Positions 35,034 through 44,171 of a stretch of 64,000 nucleotides of DNA are shown one piece after another; positions within the stretch are counted from its first letter, which is position 1; every line of letters starts with the position of its first letter. Under the pieces are notes generated by a model, which saw only the letters and a list, made by a program, of their open reading frames with translations, ran no database searches and was not told where the DNA came from. The stretch is taken from contig NZ_JARRIB010000002.1 of the NCBI RefSeq assembly GCF_041647995.1, forward strand, positions 1-64,000, given 5' to 3'. Both the position numbers and the translations under genes were made by a program. The stretch comes from Pyrococcus kukulkanii. Its GTDB lineage: Archaea; Methanobacteriota_B; Thermococci; Thermococcales; Thermococcaceae.

Positions 35034-36143
35034 ATGGAAAATCCTTTCGTGTTTGGAGAGCCGGTTAGGGGAGATAAGTTCATAAACAGAAAACGAGAAG
35101 TGGAGAGACTAAAGGCCTATATTCTGAGTGGAAGAAACGTCATATTGTATTCTCCTAGAAGGTTTGGAAAAACATCTCTTATTCTAAAGGCTATTGAAGA
35201 ATTGAGAAATGACGTTATTCCGATATTTATCGATTGCTATGCCATAACTTCAAGGGAGGAGCTCGCTGAGGAGATAACTAGAAAAGTACTAAAAAGCTAT
35301 AGCAGCTTTAGTGAAGCCGTGAAGAGGCTTCTTGCTAATATACAGGCCAGTGTAATGATAAAGACAGAATATGGAATCGATTTTGAAGTGAAATTCAAGA
35401 AAAGTCCAGAAAGTTGGAAAGATGCCATTGATTTGCCACAAAAACTCGCTGAAGATAGGAAAAAGAGAGTCGTCGTTGTTTTTGATGAGTTCCAGGAGTT
35501 ATCCAAGTTCGAAGGGTTACTAAAAGTGCTGAGGTCGAAGCTTCAGCTCCACGACAAGGTAAGCTACGTCTTTGTTGGAAGCAAAAGACACTTAATGGAG
35601 TGGATATTCCGATCCAAAGAAAGCCCCTTCTACAACTTTGCGGCTCACATGGTTCTAAAGGAAATCCCAAAGGAAGATTTCAAGGCTTACATAATGAAAG
35701 CATTTGAAATGGGTGGAATAGAAATTAAGGAGGACGTAGTTGATTACATCCTTTCCTTAACTAAATGTCATCCCTACTACACCCAGAGGCTGTGTTTTGA
35801 GCTGTGGTACCTGGGAAAAACGAAAGGCAGAGTGAGAAAGGACGATGTTGACGAAGTTCTTGAGGATCTAGTATCTGACCTAGAAAATTCCTTTATAGTG
35901 CTGTGGGAGACTCTAACACCAAATCAGAGGAAGGTTTTAATAATGATAGCAGCTGGAGAGAAGGATCTGTTCTCCGGGGAAACGATAAGGAAATACAATC
36001 TTAGGTCCCCCTCGAGCGTCCAATCCGCCCTTAAAAAGCTAATTGAAAAGGAAATAGTTTCGAAAAATGACACGTACAAAATCTCCGATGTATTCTTAGA
36101 GTACTGGATAAGGGAAAGGTTTATTGAAGGAAAATTGTATTAA
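35034..36143 (+). CDS. Archaeal ATPase (ATPase_2) with winged-helix C terminus
   Basis: 369 aa. P-loop SPRRFGKTS (about 40-48), Walker B VVVVFDEFQEL (about 143-153) and a sensor-like FVGSKRH. The last 75 residues form a winged helix (SGETIRKYNLRSPSSVQSAL). It belongs to the STAND-related archaeal ATPase family, whose function is unknown. Operator-like repeats overlap its promoter and its own wHTH could bind them, so autoregulation is inferred. GGTGGTGAG precedes the ATG. Confidence 0.85.
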   Translation: MENPFVFGEPVRGDKFINRKREVERLKAYILSGRNVILYSPRRFGKTSLILKAIEELRNDVIPIFIDCYAITSREELAEEITRKVLKSYSSFSEAVKRLLANIQASVMIKTEYGIDFEVKFKKSPESWKDAIDLPQKLAEDRKKRVVVVFDEFQELSKFEGLLKVLRSKLQLHDKVSYVFVGSKRHLMEWIFRSKESPFYNFAAHMVLKEIPKEDFKAYIMKAFEMGGIEIKEDVVDYILSLTKCHPYYTQRLCFELWYLGKTKGRVRKDDVDEVLEDLVSDLENSFIVLWETLTPNQRKVLIMIAAGEKDLFSGETIRKYNLRSPSSVQSALKKLIEKEIVSKNDTYKISDVFLEYWIRERFIEGKLY

Positions 36144-36159
36144 CTCACTGGTGGATATC

Positions 36160-37299
36160 ATGAGAAAAGTCATCCCACTAATCCTTCTCTTGCTCTTTGT
36201 GCCCTTAGCTGAGGCCTGCATCTTCCCTCAGGATTTTTATGCAGTTGAAGTAGAGCTGAACAAGGGTAGTTATGACCTTTCTCCCCTCTTGAACGCGAAG
36301 AATGTTGTAGAGTATGAGGGAAAGATCATTTACAAGTCTCACTATGATCCAAGGCTGATAGTTATTCTCTGGTCTGGGGAATGGGGTGTTGGTATTAAGG
36401 AAAACGGAAGCTACCTACACATCCGGATTCAGATACCAACGAAGAGGGTTAAAAGAGTTAGGTACTCTGAGGAATTTCAAGGCATAATTCCCGTAGAAGA
36501 GACGAAGGAGAGGGCCAAGAATCTGGGTTGGGAGGTTGGGGAGTACTCCCTAGTGAAAGACAATATAACGATAATACTCACCAAGCTTAAGGGATTTGAG
36601 TGTAAAGATGACTCCGATTGTAAAGTTGCTGGATGTTCCAAGGAGTTATGCGTCTCCAAGAATGAGAGCCCATACTCTATCTGCGTTTATAGGAAGTGGT
36701 ATGTATGTCTCAATCTTACCAAGTGTGGTTGCTATAACGGTTTTTGCACTTGGTTGCCTAACGAAGAGTTCCTAAGGTGCTTAAAGGAGCACAACATCAC
36801 TATTGATCAGATAATAAAGGCAAAAGTGGCAAAAGTCAACATAATAATAGAAGTGAGGGGAAACCTAACCAAGGAAAAAATTAGGGAAATCAGAGATGTT
36901 TTAGGAGACAATGTTCCCATAAACTTCACAGAAAGATGGGAATGGAGGGTCATGCCTTCGGTAGATCCTCGGACAATAAACGCAAGTGAAGCAATGAAAA
37001 CTGAACTAAAGTGGCTCAAGAGTGCAGGTGTGATAAAAATAAGTGATAGTGATATAGAGGAAATAACAAGCGTCGCAAAGTGGGGATATGCAGGGTACAA
37101 TGCCAGGATAGGATTTTACGACGGTAAGTGGATACCATACTTGAACGCCTCTAATGCCGTTCTCATAAAGTGTGGAGGCTTAGCTTACGAAGAGTACCCA
37201 ATCCCAGCCTCAACTCCAGTATTGCCATCCTCAGGGAGAATTTGTGGGCCGGGCCTAATCCTGCTCCTTGCAATACTGATAAGAGGGAGGAGGAAATGA
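36160..37299 (+). CDS. Secreted CGP-CTERM protein
   Basis: 379 aa from the ATG at 36160 (GGTGG upstream). N-terminal signal segment KVIPLILLLLFVPLAEA. The body has a cysteine-rich patch (FECKDDSDCKVAGCSKELC, then KCGCYNGFC, about 147-200) reminiscent of small disulfide domains. It ends ICGPGLILLLAILIRGRRK: the CGPG-hydrophobic-RRK tail called CGP-CTERM, a Thermococcales sorting or anchoring signal. The protein is therefore exported and probably lipid- or membrane-anchored. Function unknown. Its stop overlaps the start of the ThiN-domain regulator by ATGA. Confidence 0.85.
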   Translation: MRKVIPLILLLLFVPLAEACIFPQDFYAVEVELNKGSYDLSPLLNAKNVVEYEGKIIYKSHYDPRLIVILWSGEWGVGIKENGSYLHIRIQIPTKRVKRVRYSEEFQGIIPVEETKERAKNLGWEVGEYSLVKDNITIILTKLKGFECKDDSDCKVAGCSKELCVSKNESPYSICVYRKWYVCLNLTKCGCYNGFCTWLPNEEFLRCLKEHNITIDQIIKAKVAKVNIIIEVRGNLTKEKIREIRDVLGDNVPINFTERWEWRVMPSVDPRTINASEAMKTELKWLKSAGVIKISDSDIEEITSVAKWGYAGYNARIGFYDGKWIPYLNASNAVLIKCGGLAYEEYPIPASTPVLPSSGRICGPGLILLLAILIRGRRK

Positions 37300-38186
37300 G
37301 GACTCCAAGCTCGTTTTGGGCAGAGGTAGTTTTACCTTCAATAAGAGCAAAGGTAGCTAAGATACTGTACTCGAAGGGTTATTCTCAGATAAAGATAGCT
37401 AAGGAGCTTGGAGTGACTCAGGCAATGGTCAGCAAGTACCTCTCCAAATACACTCTCCCAGAGTTGCTTGAGCCGATAGAAGATGAGATAGATACAATAG
37501 CGTTAACGATAGCTGAGATGATGGAGAAGAATGCAGGGAAGGAGGATATAATTAAAGTTTTAGAGCGAAAATTTTTTGACCTTCTCCTTGACGAAAAGTT
37601 CTGTAGACTTTATGAAAAGTACTCTGGAGTCAGGGGTATTGTCTGTCGAGAAATTCTCCCAGGAACGAGCAGGAAAGAAATTCTCGATGAGCTGGCTAAG
37701 GCTCTTGACATTCTTTTAAAGGACGAGAAGTTCCCCGAGCTGATTCCAGAGATAAGAAGCAACTTTGCTCATTCTATTCCAAACCCCAAGAGTGTTAATG
37801 ATGTTGCAGCAATTCCAGGAAGAATTACACTAGTTAAAGGAAAACCCTACGCCATGCCTCCAGAATTTGGCGCTAGCAGACATACAGCGAGGTTGCTGAT
37901 TAAGATATCTAGGTACAACCCTTCAATTAGGGCCGTCTTAAACGTGAGGTTTGGAGAAGACGTAAAGAATGCCCTTGAAAGATCTGGTCTTAAGATCTAT
38001 TATCTCTCCAAGGAAAACAGGAGCGAAGAGGAAACTGAAGATGAGATAGCGGGAGCTTTTAGGGAAGAATCTTGGGATGTAGTAGTTGATCCCGGCGGTT
38101 ATGGCGTCGAGCCCTGCGTTTACATCTTCGGAAGGGATCCCCTTGAGGTCGTAGGAAAGTTAAAGAAGATTGAGCAAAACTTATGA
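37296..38186 (+). CDS. thiR: HTH-ThiN domain thiamine regulator / ThiN protein
   Basis: 296 aa from the ATG at 37296. Residues about 15-60 form an HTH (YSQIKIAKELGVTQAMVSKYL). The C-terminal ~170 residues form a ThiN domain (NPKSVNDVAAIPGRITLVKG, then VVVDPGGYGVEPCVYIFG), which elsewhere makes thiamine phosphate. The stand-alone HTH-ThiN form acts in archaea as the thiamine-responsive repressor ThiR; I prefer that reading over an enzyme since no ThiD domain is fused. The YjbQ-family gene at 38776, a family with thiamine-phosphate synthase side activity, is nearby. Symbol given by analogy. Confidence 0.8.
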   Translation: MRTPSSFWAEVVLPSIRAKVAKILYSKGYSQIKIAKELGVTQAMVSKYLSKYTLPELLEPIEDEIDTIALTIAEMMEKNAGKEDIIKVLERKFFDLLLDEKFCRLYEKYSGVRGIVCREILPGTSRKEILDELAKALDILLKDEKFPELIPEIRSNFAHSIPNPKSVNDVAAIPGRITLVKGKPYAMPPEFGASRHTARLLIKISRYNPSIRAVLNVRFGEDVKNALERSGLKIYYLSKENRSEEETEDEIAGAFREESWDVVVDPGGYGVEPCVYIFGRDPLEVVGKLKKIEQNL

Positions 38187-38215
38187 ACTTTTCTTCACCA
38201 ATTTTTTGGTGGTAG

Positions 38216-38737
<522 letters not shown>

Positions 38738-38775
38738 ACTTTATACACTTTCCTCAATTTTATTTGGGTGGTTTT

Positions 38776-39189
38776 ATGAGAGTTGTTAAGAAGGAGCTCC
38801 ACTTTTCAACGAAGGGCGAAATAGATCTGGTGGATATAACACGCGAAGTCGAGAAGTTTGTCGAAGAGAGTGGAATAGCCAATGGACAGGTCTTAATTTT
38901 CGTTCCTGGGGCCACGGGAGCTATAATTGCCATAGAGCATGAAGAAGGCCTTTTAGAGGACTTTAAGAGGTGGCTTAGGGAGGTCATACCAAAGGAAAGG
39001 CATTACCTCCACAACAGGTTCGACGACAATGCCCACTCCCACCTAAGGGCCACCCTGCTCGGCCCGAGCTTGGTCTTTCCGATAATTGATGGGGAACTAA
39101 TGAGGGGAACCTGGCAGCAGATATTCTTCGTTGAGCTAGATACTAGACCGAGAAGAAGGAGAGTCATACTTCAGGCCATCGGAGAATAG
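38776..39189 (+). CDS. YjbQ / UPF0047 family protein
   Basis: 137 aa from the ATG at 38776 (GGGTGG upstream). The conserved HYLHNRFDDNAHSHLRATLLG stretch (about 77-97) and GTWQQIFFVELDTRPRRRRV (about 113-132) define the family, with His and Asp residues forming a metal-like site. Members have secondary thiamine-phosphate synthase activity. Its 3' end overlaps the converging peptidase gene by 26 bp. Confidence 0.9.
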   Translation: MRVVKKELHFSTKGEIDLVDITREVEKFVEESGIANGQVLIFVPGATGAIIAIEHEEGLLEDFKRWLREVIPKERHYLHNRFDDNAHSHLRATLLGPSLVFPIIDGELMRGTWQQIFFVELDTRPRRRRVILQAIGE

Positions 39190-39796
39190 TCCTCCAGAGC
39201 TCGTTCGCATGGACTATAAACCACCATTTCTTCAGCTCCCTCCTCTTCTCCTTATAGTCTGGGTGGAATTTGGAGACTATGGACCAGAACTTTTTGCTGT
39301 GCCTCATTTCTATCAGATGAGCTAATTCGTGCGTCACGAGGTAGTGAAGCAAGTTATGGGGAAGGGCCGCTGAAGCGAGGTTTATCGTTATCGACTTCCT
39401 CCACGTTGCCGTCCCCCACTTGTTCCTCATCGGGATTATGTAGATCCTTTTGGGCCTTGCACCTATCCTTGGGGATACCTCGTCAACTATTTCCTTAACC
39501 TTTGTTCTGAGATGTTCCCTTATCTCCTCCCTCAGTTCCCCAGGATCACCACCCAATTCTATGAACTCCCCAAACAAGGGGAAGCCCTTTTTACCCTGAG
39601 CTAGGGCTTCTTCAACGATCTCAAGCTTCGAGAGAATCCATTTTCTCTTTTCCATGAGAACTTTCTCCACTATCCTCTCATCCGGCGTCGTGACAAGTAG
39701 GGTTCCGTCTTCGAGAATTCTTATTGTGACGTATCTAACAGGTTTAACTTTAACCCTGTATCTAACCGTTTTCCCATTGAGATTTATCGCCCTCAT
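39164..39796 (-). CDS. YgjP/SprT-like metallopeptidase (DUF45)
   Basis: 210 aa. The zinc motif is VTHELAHLIEMRHSKKFW (about 164-181), HExxH with a third His nearby. The N-terminal half (VKPVRYVTIRILEDGTLLVT) and NKWGTATWRKSITIN are typical of the COG1451 family. It is probably a cytoplasmic zinc peptidase of unknown substrate. Minus-strand gene just downstream of the DUF3226 gene. Confidence 0.88.
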   Translation of the reverse strand: MRAINLNGKTVRYRVKVKPVRYVTIRILEDGTLLVTTPDERIVEKVLMEKRKWILSKLEIVEEALAQGKKGFPLFGEFIELGGDPGELREEIREHLRTKVKEIVDEVSPRIGARPKRIYIIPMRNKWGTATWRKSITINLASAALPHNLLHYLVTHELAHLIEMRHSKKFWSIVSKFHPDYKEKRRELKKWWFIVHANELWRTILRWPEV

Positions 39797-39805
39797 TGGA
39801 ACCCC

Positions 39806-40531
39806 TTATTGAATGAATTCTCTTATACTTTCAACAACGTAGTCTGGCAATTCATTGATAGAACTCCAGCTGAAAATCTCGGATATTAGCTCAAATGTTC
39901 CATAGTCGGGATCCTTGCATAAAGATTCTAGAATTTTGACTATTGCTTTTTGAGTTGGTTCTTTTCCTTTCTTTTCCTTGTAGAAGTCTATTGCTTGGCC
40001 TATTATGTGTTTAAAATTTTCGTTGCTAAGTGCTAAGTCAAGAATTAAGTCTTCTATTTCATGTTGTAGAACATTAAATCCAAGCTTTTCTTCTATCCTT
40101 GTATCTCCAAGAGGAATAACAATGACATCAAGCTCACAACCTTTACATCTACACTTAAATGAAAAGTTCCCTTCTTTAACAACTTCATATTTAGACTTTA
40201 GAACGTGCTCAATTGAACTTAACAATCCTTGAACGGTTTTATCGTCGAGATCAATAGCAAGCCCTATTTTTGAAACTCCTCTCTCGCACCAATTTATGAT
40301 TTGACTTTCAGCCTTTATAGTTCCAATTACCGACTTTGACCCACCTCCTAATGGGTAAAATATGAAAATTTCCTCGTTTTCATTTCTTAAAACAGTGAAT
40401 TTCTTGTAATTTAGCCCCAGTTTTTCCCATAAGTAGTTATATTTAACCCTTGCTCTTTGAAATCCCAGTTTGGTTAGTAAATTTGATAGAAATTCCATAT
40501 CCCTCGTTCCTTCACAGAGCAACACTTTCAT
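39806..40531 (-). CDS. DUF3226 TOPRIM-like protein
   Basis: 241 aa. The start MKVLLCEGTRDMEFL carries the TOPRIM Glu (residue 7) and IGLAIDLDDKTVQ (about 90-102) the DxD pair. A zinc-like CRCKGC lies mid-protein. DUF3226 belongs to the OLD/DUF4435 nuclease-like TOPRIM group. It starts 3 bp after the AAA ATPase gene, in the order ATPase then TOPRIM seen in split OLD nucleases and PARIS-type defence modules. Nuclease activity is inferred. Confidence 0.82.
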   Translation of the reverse strand: MKVLLCEGTRDMEFLSNLLTKLGFQRARVKYNYLWEKLGLNYKKFTVLRNENEEIFIFYPLGGGSKSVIGTIKAESQIINWCERGVSKIGLAIDLDDKTVQGLLSSIEHVLKSKYEVVKEGNFSFKCRCKGCELDVIVIPLGDTRIEEKLGFNVLQHEIEDLILDLALSNENFKHIIGQAIDFYKEKKGKEPTQKAIVKILESLCKDPDYGTFELISEIFSWSSINELPDYVVESIREFIQ

Positions 40532-40534
40532 TCC

Positions 40535-41530
40535 TCATCCCCTCAAATCGGCCTCCAATTCCCTTCTTCTGAATTCTGCTTCCTCCCTATCAAATGAGAT
40601 GTACTCCAAAACGCCGTCCTTTATCGTGGGAACGAAGAATTTAATATCGATATTCTCACACTTCAGCAATATATCATCTATCAGCTCAAGGCTATGCGTG
40701 CTTATGAATATCTGATTGTCTTTTGCGGCCTTACAAATCCCCTCAACTATAAGTTTGCGTGAAGAGGGATGTTGGTAGTTTTCAGGCTCCTCACACAGGA
40801 TGTACCCATATTTAACGCTCATAAGGTAAGCTAGATATATATACGCTGATCTGAACCCATCTCCCATGACAAAAAAGGGTACCTTGCCTTTTTTGTAAAC
40901 AATTTCGGGGCCAACCCCCTCTGAAAATATCCTAATATCCTTAACATCGGGGTATACTGTCCTCAGAACCTCTATCAATCTTTCGTGAGCCTCGTATCCT
41001 CTCTCAAATACCATATTATATGCATTAGTGGGCGTTTTCCCGTATATCGATTGGTTATCTATGAACGCTACATCGCCAGGCGGTTTCTTGTCTTGTTGTT
41101 CGTAGATTTTCTCAAATTTACCTGAAATGTCAAAATAAAGACGATATTTTGTGGATGAATTATCAGCTTTAAAGGTTACCTTCAATGCAATGATATCTCT
41201 CATAAAACCATACGTCTCCACGAGAAACTGGATCTCATCCGTTGTAGGCATAGCAGGTTCAAGCGTCACGTGAGATATATCTGACGATATTACAATAGGC
41301 TCCTCTACATTTTTAAATCTGAAAAGCGAGAAAATGCTGTCAAAACCATGCCATCCTCTACGCTTGACTATTTGGGGAATTAAATTGTGATCTAGATTTA
41401 TCGCAAGTGCCTCCAGAATTGTTGATTTTCCGCTATTATTCCTTCCGATAAATATGTTGAGTTGTGCGAATCCCTCAATTTTCCCCTCGCTTATCCCTCT
41501 AAAGTTCTTAATTTCTAATTTCTTGATCAT
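40535..41530 (-). CDS. AAA_15/SMC-like ATPase (OLD / PARIS AriA-like)
   Basis: 331 aa. It starts MIKKLEIKNFRGI with P-loop GRNNSGKST (about 29-37). A short signature-like GDGFRSAYIYLA (about 225-236) precedes Walker B YGYILCEEPE (about 244-253), and ISTHSLELIDD is the H-loop. No long coiled coil is present, unlike true SMC or Rad50. It is followed within 3 bp by a DUF3226 TOPRIM gene; together they look like a split OLD-type defence ATPase-nuclease. Divergent from trm10. Confidence 0.85.
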   Translation of the reverse strand: MIKKLEIKNFRGISEGKIEGFAQLNIFIGRNNSGKSTILEALAINLDHNLIPQIVKRRGWHGFDSIFSLFRFKNVEEPIVISSDISHVTLEPAMPTTDEIQFLVETYGFMRDIIALKVTFKADNSSTKYRLYFDISGKFEKIYEQQDKKPPGDVAFIDNQSIYGKTPTNAYNMVFERGYEAHERLIEVLRTVYPDVKDIRIFSEGVGPEIVYKKGKVPFFVMGDGFRSAYIYLAYLMSVKYGYILCEEPENYQHPSSRKLIVEGICKAAKDNQIFISTHSLELIDDILLKCENIDIKFFVPTIKDGVLEYISFDREEAEFRRRELEADLRG

Positions 41531-41616
41531 CTTTATCTCCCGACATTTTTGAAGTGTGGTCTTATATCACATTTTTGCTCATAAGATTTAAAAACAAACC
41601 CTCAATTCGGCCAACG

Positions 41617-42726
41617 ATGAAGAGGCCGGGAGAAATTCTCAGGGAAATCCTGAAGGAGAAAGGAGTTGAGAGCATTGGAACACTCTCACGAAAATGGCCG
41701 AGTGGTGAGGATATCTATCAAGAATTGGCCTTACTTCTTCTGGAGGGGGATGGGGCGATAGTTAAGCTTGGTGAGCCCGTTAAGGAATCCTGGGATTTAG
41801 AAGGGAGGAAGAAAGGGCCTTCTCTTTACGCTTACGTTAGGCCCTGCATGGTGGATAAGTTTGAGGTAGTGGTGAGTAGGGAAGACCTACTGCACAAGTT
41901 GCCCGACTATCCCTGGATAATTGTTGACCTCATGTTCTGGGATAAGCACATACCAAAGGAAAAGGGAAAGGTTAGCCTTCAGCTCAGGGAAACCTACGCC
42001 GTTATGAGGAGGATGTTCTGGCCGAGGAGGTTGGCAATAACTTGGGTCAACGAGGAGTTCAAGAGGATGAGCAAGCTACCACTTAACAAGATTGGGGCCT
42101 TTGAAGGATCCACCGCGGAGTTCCTCAAATTGAAGGAAATAGAGAGGGTAGTTCTTCTAGATCCAAACGCCCAGGAAGTTCTATCCCAGGATGATCTAAA
42201 AGAGAAGGCGTTCATAATCGGTGGCATAGTGGATATGAAGGGTGACAAGAAGGGAACTACCGCCAAGATCGGAGAGGAGCTGGAGTCTAAAGGCATTGAA
42301 GTGCTTAGGAGGAAGATAGTCTTAAGGGGAGACATCGTAGGAGTCCCGGATAGGATAAACCACATAGCAGAAATTTTACTTAGAATGCTATATGGAGAGA
42401 ATATGGAAAAGGCAATCTTAGCCGTTCAAGCTCCAACACACGCAAGGTGGAGGCTCAGGAAGGAGATCCCAAAGAGGAAGATCCGCTATCTAATAGACGG
42501 GAAATTGTACCTTGTCGTCGAGAAAGAGCTTTATGACGAGTTAAAGCAGTGGCTTAACATAAGGTGGGAGGACTTCGTCAAGGTTCTTAGGGAAACCGGC
42601 ATGGTGGCCCTAGAGAGGAGGAGGATTCACCACTTAAACAAGATCTCGGTTTACAGGCTCGATAGGAGTGGGGGTAAAAGGGTTATTCTACTTAAGAGGG
42701 CCGCTCTGCTGTGCTACAATTGTTAA
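41617..42726 (+). CDS. trm10: Archaeal tRNA (purine-9-N1)-methyltransferase Trm10
   Basis: 369 aa from the ATG at 41617; TATA-like GATTTAAAAA at 41586-41595 predicts a near-leaderless mRNA. It is a SPOUT-class enzyme: FIIGGIVDMKGDKKG (about 206-220) and GDIVGVPDRINHIAEILLRM (about 245-264) form the knotted SAM site. The archaeal enzyme methylates N1 of A9 and/or G9 of tRNA. The C-terminal extension is archaea-specific. Confidence 0.88.
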   Translation: MKRPGEILREILKEKGVESIGTLSRKWPSGEDIYQELALLLLEGDGAIVKLGEPVKESWDLEGRKKGPSLYAYVRPCMVDKFEVVVSREDLLHKLPDYPWIIVDLMFWDKHIPKEKGKVSLQLRETYAVMRRMFWPRRLAITWVNEEFKRMSKLPLNKIGAFEGSTAEFLKLKEIERVVLLDPNAQEVLSQDDLKEKAFIIGGIVDMKGDKKGTTAKIGEELESKGIEVLRRKIVLRGDIVGVPDRINHIAEILLRMLYGENMEKAILAVQAPTHARWRLRKEIPKRKIRYLIDGKLYLVVEKELYDELKQWLNIRWEDFVKVLRETGMVALERRRIHHLNKISVYRLDRSGGKRVILLKRAALLCYNC

Positions 42727-42727
42727 G

Positions 42728-42782
42728 TATAGTGGATAATCATCACGCTGTTATTATTCACTATAGTGACAAACTTTATATA
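42728..42782 (+). promoter_or_regulatory. Palindromic operator-like sites and TATA box upstream of AAA_14 ATPase
   Basis: TCACTATAGTGA (42758-42769) is a perfect 12-bp palindrome. A further half-site TATAGTG lies at 42728-42734. TTTATATA at 42775-42782 is the TATA box, with the ATG at 42805, so the mRNA should be leaderless. The palindrome abuts the BRE, where a bound protein would block TBP/TFB. Confidence 0.65.
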
Positions 42783-42804
42783 TCTCCCGCTCCAAGGTTA
42801 GACT

Positions 42805-44064
42805 ATGGCCATGAACGTTGAAGCCTTGAAAAGGATATTGGTGGATCAGAGGGAAATAATGAAGGAAAAGCTAAAACAGGGTAAGATCATTGAAAGGGAA
42901 CTTAAAATTGTCCCAAAATTTCCCCATGCTTATATAATTACGGGTGTCAGGAGGGCGGGAAAGTCCACACTTGCGTTTATTTCATCTCAAAATCCCCTGT
43001 ACGTGAACTTTGAAGATCCAAACCTCTTGGGTTTTGATATTAAAGATTACATGAAGCTTATCCAGGCTGGATATGAGGTGTTTGGTTATTTTGATACAAT
43101 AGTGTTTGACGAAGTTCAGGAAGTCAAGAGATGGGAAAAGATGGTGTCCTTTCTCATGGAGAAGTACAAAGTAATAGTCACTGGAAGCAATGCAAGGCTA
43201 CTTTCCCATGAGTTTTCTACTTACCTAACCGGGAGGTACCTCAAATTCACCCTCTTTCCATTCTCTTTCAGGGAGTTTTTAACGTACAAGGGGGTCTCTT
43301 TAAACGTGTATAGCACTAGGGACATCGCGAGTGTGAAAAAACTTCTGAACGAGTACATTAAGATTGGAGGATTTCCAGAGGCGTTGAAACTTGGCAGAGA
43401 GTTTCTTATCAACCTGTATGATGACATAATAACTAGGGATGTCGCAGTTAGGTACAACGTGAGGAATTTCAGGGAGCTTAAGGAGTTAGCGTTTTACGTG
43501 CTTTCAAATTTTTCGGCTAGGATAACGTACAACAAACTGAAGAACTTATTCAAAATTGGTAACCTGCAGACTGTAAAAAACTACATTGAGTATCTAACGA
43601 GTGCATATTTGATATTTGAGGTTCCAAAATTCTCCTTTAAACTTAAAGATCAGCTAACGGGAGAGAGGAAAGTGTATACAGTTGACGTTGGGTTAATAAA
43701 TGCTATAGTCCCTAGGATCTCCGAAAATATTGGAAGGATAATGGAGAATTTAGTCTTCTTAGAGCTGATGAGGAGGAAGCACTACAGGGAAAAGGACATC
43801 GAGATCTACTACTATAAAGACACGAGAGGTCGGGAAGTTGACTTCCTAATTGTTAGCGGGAGAGAGAAAGAGGCAATTCAGGTAACTTATGCCTCCGACG
43901 TAGATGAGATACCCAAGAGGGAAATTAACAATCTAATTGCCCTCTCAAAAGAGTTTGGGCTAAGGGAGGGAATTATCATCACGTGGGATCTTGAAGATGA
44001 AATGGTGGTGGAAAATGTTAAGTTGAAGTTCATACCAATCTGGAAGTTCCTTATAAAAGGTTAA
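42805..44064 (+). CDS. AAA_14 / DUF4143 ATPase
   Basis: 419 aa. P-loop GVRRAGKST (about 48-56) and Walker B DTIVFDEVQEV (about 96-106); TGSNARLLSHEFST and YLTGRYLKFTLFPFSFREF are AAA_14 hallmarks. The C-terminal DUF4143 part includes a winged helix and REVDFLIV...EAIQVTY, a degenerate PD-(D/E)XK-like pattern. Function unknown. A second ATG two codons later (42811) is possible. It is divergent in sequence from the other three ATPases in the window but has the same layout of ATPase plus DNA-binding or nuclease-like tail. Confidence 0.85.
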   Translation: MAMNVEALKRILVDQREIMKEKLKQGKIIERELKIVPKFPHAYIITGVRRAGKSTLAFISSQNPLYVNFEDPNLLGFDIKDYMKLIQAGYEVFGYFDTIVFDEVQEVKRWEKMVSFLMEKYKVIVTGSNARLLSHEFSTYLTGRYLKFTLFPFSFREFLTYKGVSLNVYSTRDIASVKKLLNEYIKIGGFPEALKLGREFLINLYDDIITRDVAVRYNVRNFRELKELAFYVLSNFSARITYNKLKNLFKIGNLQTVKNYIEYLTSAYLIFEVPKFSFKLKDQLTGERKVYTVDVGLINAIVPRISENIGRIMENLVFLELMRRKHYREKDIEIYYYKDTRGREVDFLIVSGREKEAIQVTYASDVDEIPKREINNLIALSKEFGLREGIIITWDLEDEMVVENVKLKFIPIWKFLIKG

Positions 44065-44132
44065 ACCAGGAACTTTTCCTTCCCTTTAAGTTAGGTGAAG
44101 TGATACCAACTCTGATGGCCTCGGATAGACTT

Positions 44133-44170
44133 AAATTACACACTATGTAATTTACATGGGGTGTAATTTA
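44133..44170 (+). promoter_or_regulatory. Operator-like repeats upstream of second wHTH ATPase
   Basis: AAATTACA (44133-44140) and TGTAATTT (44146-44153) are perfect 8-bp inverted arms with a 5-bp spacer. TGTAATTTA recurs at 44162-44170 (16-bp period) just before the ATG at 44172. The array covers the probable TATA and transcription start. Confidence 0.6.
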
Positions 44171-44171
44171 T

